Source: G963674835 sp963674835
GTDB taxonomy: Bacteria; Planctomycetota; Planctomycetia; Pirellulales; Thermoguttaceae
Length of the DNA stretch: 64,000 bases
Direction: 5' to 3'
Assembly (NCBI GenBank): GCA_963674835.2
Contig: CAXXKC010000003.1
Coordinates: 2,294,001 to 2,358,000 of the forward strand
Part shown: piece after piece, positions 60,287 to 64,000 of the stretch
Position numbering within the stretch: position 1 is the stretch's first letter
Layout of the letters: every line of letters starts with the position of its first letter
The notes under the pieces: model-generated
What the model saw: the letters and a program-made list of their open reading frames with translations, nothing else
The model's database searches: none
What the model was told of the DNA's origin: nothing
Position numbers and translations under genes: made by a program

Positions 60287-63200
60287 ATGGCATTCAACTT
60301 CTTCCCTCACTTCAAGGCTCCAGGCAATCGTAAGGAGCGTGGTCGGAAGTCGTTTCAACGCGTGAAGTCACGTCGTCTGCGGTTTGAGTCGTTGGAATCA
60401 CGGCAACTGCTCAGCGCTGGGGCGTCCACGACGCTCAGTTTCAACATCCCGGCCGATGTGGCAAGCCAGGGCGTATATGCAGGGCTGTACAGCAACAAGA
60501 GCGAGTGCTATCTAGACCCCGGCACAGGCGATTTCGCATCGTTCAGTCAACTTAGCGACTCGGTGCCCTTGTTCACTCTGGCCTCGCCCACGCAGGACCA
60601 GCAGGCCGCCTCGGACACCCCGGTCTGCTATGAGTTGGCGATTCCGCTCACCCAGGACGTCGTTTCGGGCGAACTGTTCATCTTTGTGGGACAGCCGACC
60701 AAGGGCCTGGTGTATTCGGACAACTCGGTTGCCGCGCCCAAGGCGGCAGCCAGTCCCGCGACGGACACGCCGGGCGACAATTTCGCACAGTTCGAGTTCG
60801 ACTACGAGGCGGCGAAAGGCCTGGACATCGACATCTCGGCGGTCGATTCCACCGGGTTCCCGTTCACGCTCGTGTATCCCACCAGCGCTGGTCTGTCGTA
60901 CCCGCTCACCACGTTGGGCATCACGCTGAACCAGACCGACTTGAACCACGATTTCCAGGCAGCCTTCAGCGCGGGCGGCGAGTACGAGGACTATCCCGAG
61001 TTTGAGCAGTGCGCCACGTATGCCACACAACTGAATCCGAGTGACCTGCAGGTCGTTGCGCCGCAGGACATTCTGGCTTCGGAAGTCGCCGCGCCGCAAT
61101 TCAACGCGCCGGTGCTGAACACCAATGACCTGGACAGCCACTTGACGGCCAACTGCAACTACTATTATCGGCTCACGGCCTTCAGCAACAACGAAATCGA
61201 CAATTCAGGCGGCGTGCTGGGCGAGACATTGCTGAGCGATACCGTGAATGTGGCCGCATCCTCGATGGCGGCAAACACAAGCGTCACGCTGTCGTGGAAT
61301 CAGTATTACGATCCCAACACGGCCGGCTACAACATCTACCGCTACAGCTCGACCGACGGCACCGCGCCGACCGATTCCACCGCCTACAACCTGATCGCGC
61401 ACCTTTACGGCGCGACCACGACGAGCTACACCGACGAAGGGGCGATTCCGCAGGCCAAACAGACCTCGGTGGCCACCGCCACGAACTACGGTTTCAATCC
61501 GCTGAGCGAATACTTCACTGCGGAGATCAAGGAGTTCTTCGACCACTACAAAACGCCGAATTCTTTCGCCATTACCAGTAACGGCGCTTTGTGGGTGGGC
61601 AATACGGCAACCTACGCGCCGTCGGCAAGTTGGAACGCGACCGGGGCGACGTACGCGGTGCTTCAACTGACGGCCCAGAACAGCGTCGCGGGCAAGAGCA
61701 TCGAAAAAGGCGACGTGATCAACATCTACCAGCCGTTCTTTGCGACGAACACGAGCTATCTGGGCACGGAAATGCCTGTAATGCCGAATTGGATGCAAGC
61801 CAAGAGCGATCCACATGAATCGCCCGCGCAAATGGTCTTCGCTTGCGACACGGTCTTCGCGTCTAACAAGTACGATCCCGACGTGGCAGGAAATAGCGAC
61901 CTGGCAACGGCGCTCGGTGCGGTCGAGAATTGTATTGTCTCGGCCTTCAACCGGGGCATCGCGACGCGCTACGAAATTCAACCGGACAATTGGGCTGCCT
62001 TCCCACAGATGCTTAGTGCACCGGTCGTGGCCAACGACGGCACCAGCCAGGTAGAGGAAACGACAACCTATTACTACGCCGTTGCCGCCGTGAACACCTA
62101 CGGCGAGACGACGCCCAGCCTGGAGGTCAGCGCAACACTGGCCAAGGGCCAAAGCGCGACGTTGAACTGGGCCAACGGTGCGAATGCCGTGCCGGCGAGC
62201 GCGTATAGGATCTATCGCGGCACCAGTGTCGGCGACCTGAGACTTCTCTGTACCGTTCGTGCCGAGGAGACATCCTACACGGACCTGGGTGCCAAGTCTT
62301 CCGGCGGCTGGGCCCTACCGTTCGAGTATTTCACCGAGTGGACCACGTCGAACTGGTACGCCGCCTTCGTACAATCCAACAGTACGATCGACCCAGTCAA
62401 CGGCGTCAGCATCAACGGTCTGTCGTACGGATTCCCGTATTCCGACCAGGGAGGTGTCTCGACCAATATCTGTTTTGCCCCGGGCGCTATTCCCGAGAAC
62501 ATCACGGTCAACCTCGGCACGGCCAGTGGCCCGAGTTTTGTGACGCAGAGCCTGGCCGACGCCATCGCCGGCACGGCCTACGAGCAGACCTTGGTGGTCG
62601 GCGGCTCCGGCACGGGGACGCAGTTCTCGGTTGTTGGTTCAGACTTGCCGAGTTGGCTCTCGCTGGACGGCGACACGGGTGTTCTCAGCGGCACGCCCCC
62701 AAGCACGGCCGAAGCCGTCACGTTCAACATCCGGGCCAGCAACTCCGCCGGATCGGTTGTGATGCCGTTCGGCCTCACGGTCGATGCGGCGTCGCAGACA
62801 CCGCTGAGCTTGGCCGGCTCGTCCAACGGAACCTTGACGATCGGCGTTACCGACGTTGGCAAGTCCTTCTCGATGCACGTCCTGGTCAGCGGCGGCTCCG
62901 GAAGCTACACGATGAAGCTTGCGCCCGATTGTGCATTGCCAGCGGGAATGGTCATCAACGGGCTGGAAACTGGATTGTCCAGCGAGAACGGGATCATTAC
63001 GCTGGCCGGCTCCACGACGACGTCGTTCACCCCTGATGACGTCGGTATCGTGGTGACGATAACCGACAACGACCCGAAGATAGCCAGCAGCCTCAAGCCC
63101 ACGCTGTATATCGAGGTCAATCCATCGTTGGAGATCACCACGTCGAGCCTGGTTGCCGCGGTACAGGGCGAAGCCTACTGCCAGACGCTGACGACCAATA

Positions 63201-64000
63201 ACTTCAGCTCCGGCGTCCGATTTGAGGTTACGTCGGGCAAGCTGCCTACGGGGATAACGCTTACGCGTTGGGGTGTCCTCTGTGGAACGCCGACCGAGCA
63301 CGGTACGTTCTCGTTCACCGTGACGGCGAAAGACATAGCGGACGGCACGGCAACCCATACCTTCGGCAGTTTCCAGGTCGAGACGTCAATCCCGTCGCCG
63401 ATCACGTTCACCACCACGTCGCTGCCCGTAACGGCTCCCACCGCCGACTATGACGAATCCATTCTTGTGACCGGCGGCCAAGGCACGCTGGCTGTCGCAC
63501 TGGTGAACGGCGCCCTGCCCGAGGGGCTGTCGCTATCGACGCCAGCCGCTGGCGCGCCGAGCATTACTGGGGTGGTGAGTGCGGCGCCCGGGGTCTATTC
63601 GTTCACGTTGAGAGCAATCGACAGCCTCGGCAGCGCCACGTACCAGGCGTATCAAATGGTCGTCAATGGTGTCACGACGAACACGCAGAATCTGGCTACC
63701 AACGCTACGACGCTCGTGATCCACGGGTATGGAGTCGATACGGAAACGCCCTCGAACAACGTGGTCACGCTTTCGTCCGGCGCCGTGCAATCGGTTGCCG
63801 CCCCGTCGTCCACAGAACTGCTCGTAACCCTGGAACCCACCATTACCCCGCTAACCGCCGGGGTTCTGAATGCAACGGTGGCGACGAACGGACTGCCGAG
63901 CACAACCGCCCAGGTGGCCACCGTCGTGGGCACCTCGACGCTCACCGTCACCGCCAACGCCCACGCGCTGGCCGCCAATGCCACAACGCTGGTCATCAAG
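60287..64000 (+). CDS. Giant secreted repeat protein with LEPR-XLL N-terminus (runs off window)
   Basis: 1238 codons are in the window with no stop. The basic N-terminus ends in RLRFESLESRQLLSAG (31-46), the planctomycete LEPR-XLL motif of very large exported proteins. Fibronectin-III-like domains follow (TSVTLSWNQYYDPNTAGYNI, then SATLNWANGANAVPASAYRI), then putative Ig (He_PIG) repeats such as GTAYEQTLVVGG paired with SLDGDTGVLSGTPP, and near the edge short repeats with ANATTLVIxG. Composition is Thr/Ser/Val/Ala-rich, Cys-poor. It is probably a surface adhesin or matrix protein. All + strand ORFs inside it in other frames are shadows. Confidence 0.9.
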   Translation, partial: MAFNFFPHFKAPGNRKERGRKSFQRVKSRRLRFESLESRQLLSAGASTTLSFNIPADVASQGVYAGLYSNKSECYLDPGTGDFASFSQLSDSVPLFTLASPTQDQQAASDTPVCYELAIPLTQDVVSGELFIFVGQPTKGLVYSDNSVAAPKAAASPATDTPGDNFAQFEFDYEAAKGLDIDISAVDSTGFPFTLVYPTSAGLSYPLTTLGITLNQTDLNHDFQAAFSAGGEYEDYPEFEQCATYATQLNPSDLQVVAPQDILASEVAAPQFNAPVLNTNDLDSHLTANCNYYYRLTAFSNNEIDNSGGVLGETLLSDTVNVAASSMAANTSVTLSWNQYYDPNTAGYNIYRYSSTDGTAPTDSTAYNLIAHLYGATTTSYTDEGAIPQAKQTSVATATNYGFNPLSEYFTAEIKEFFDHYKTPNSFAITSNGALWVGNTATYAPSASWNATGATYAVLQLTAQNSVAGKSIEKGDVINIYQPFFATNTSYLGTEMPVMPNWMQAKSDPHESPAQMVFACDTVFASNKYDPDVAGNSDLATALGAVENCIVSAFNRGIATRYEIQPDNWAAFPQMLSAPVVANDGTSQVEETTTYYYAVAAVNTYGETTPSLEVSATLAKGQSATLNWANGANAVPASAYRIYRGTSVGDLRLLCTVRAEETSYTDLGAKSSGGWALPFEYFTEWTTSNWYAAFVQSNSTIDPVNGVSINGLSYGFPYSDQGGVSTNICFAPGAIPENITVNLGTASGPSFVTQSLADAIAGTAYEQTLVVGGSGTGTQFSVVGSDLPSWLSLDGDTGVLSGTPPSTAEAVTFNIRASNSAGSVVMPFGLTVDAASQTPLSLAGSSNGTLTIGVTDVGKSFSMHVLVSGGSGSYTMKLAPDCALPAGMVINGLETGLSSENGIITLAGSTTTSFTPDDVGIVVTITDNDPKIASSLKPTLYIEVNPSLEITTSSLVAAVQGEAYCQTLTTNNFSSGVRFEVTSGKLPTGITLTRWGVLCGTPTEHGTFSFTVTAKDIADGTATHTFGSFQVETSIPSPITFTTTSLPVTAPTADYDESILVTGGQGTLAVALVNGALPEGLSLSTPAAGAPSITGVVSAAPGVYSFTLRAIDSLGSATYQAYQMVVNGVTTNTQNLATNATTLVIHGYGVDTETPSNNVVTLSSGAVQSVAAPSSTELLVTLEPTITPLTAGVLNATVATNGLPSTTAQVATVVGTSTLTVTANAHALAANATTLVIK

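Noticed and set aside
61205..62152. 315-codon minus-strand frame in the giant gene
   Set aside because: Shadow of the plus-strand repeat protein, which is open from 60287 to the window edge.

Overview
The window reads as chromosomal DNA of a planctomycete, most likely a Pirellulales-type organism. The evidence is the roughly 60% GC content, repeated Tat-exported Gfo/Idh/MocA oxidoreductases, PQQ-type beta-propellers, a DUF1559-like prepilin remnant, an LEPR-XLL N-terminus on a giant secreted protein, and many short proteins with no recognisable family. This placement comes from gene content only; the window has no rRNA and no intact tRNA.

Positions 1-26 kb are mostly housekeeping genes mixed with lineage-specific proteins. 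They include a response regulator (cut by the window edge), an RpoD-like sigma factor, prfB with the classical in-frame UGA frameshift, fxsA-nadA, thiS-thiG, a PQQ propeller plus cupin pair, a strikingly cysteine-rich secreted protein with a strong terminator, hemE, a LOG-like protein, a STAS protein, a Tex protein with a ~235-residue acidic insertion, a complete IS5-type element with a -1 slippery site, and a HAD phosphatase.

Positions 26.6-33.4 kb (minus strand) hold a six-gene operon, hdrC-hdrB-hdrA-mvhD-mvhG-mvhA. It encodes a complete cytoplasmic [NiFe]-hydrogenase/heterodisulfide-reductase-like complex of the flavin-based electron-bifurcating type. Positions 33.8-41.2 kb hold rlmN, an M20 peptidase, a lidless Hsp70 paired with a membrane protein that has a J-like domain lacking HPD plus a MshEN domain, and cutA.

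Positions 41.3-52.7 kb form a carbohydrate-utilisation island. A LacI regulator, an exported oxidoreductase, a GH5-like glycosidase and a propeller protein run rightward, diverging from a sugar-isomerase-like protein and a PQQ propeller. A sialidase-like protein and an alpha/beta hydrolase follow on the other strand. IS remnants sit inside and at the end of the island.

Positions 53.5-57.6 kb form a peroxide-defence operon: a PerR/Fur regulator with a palindrome overlapping its own predicted promoter, a di-haem cytochrome c peroxidase, and a single ORF joining rubredoxin, an FMN glutamate-synthase domain and rubrerythrin. Positions 57.6-60.0 kb are a graveyard of mobile DNA: a TOTE-type primase scrap on the plus strand, a frameshifted archaeo-eukaryotic primase on the minus strand, a tRNA 3' end with its hairpin, and the C-terminus of a serine recombinase. 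From 60,287 a giant repetitive secreted protein runs off the right edge.
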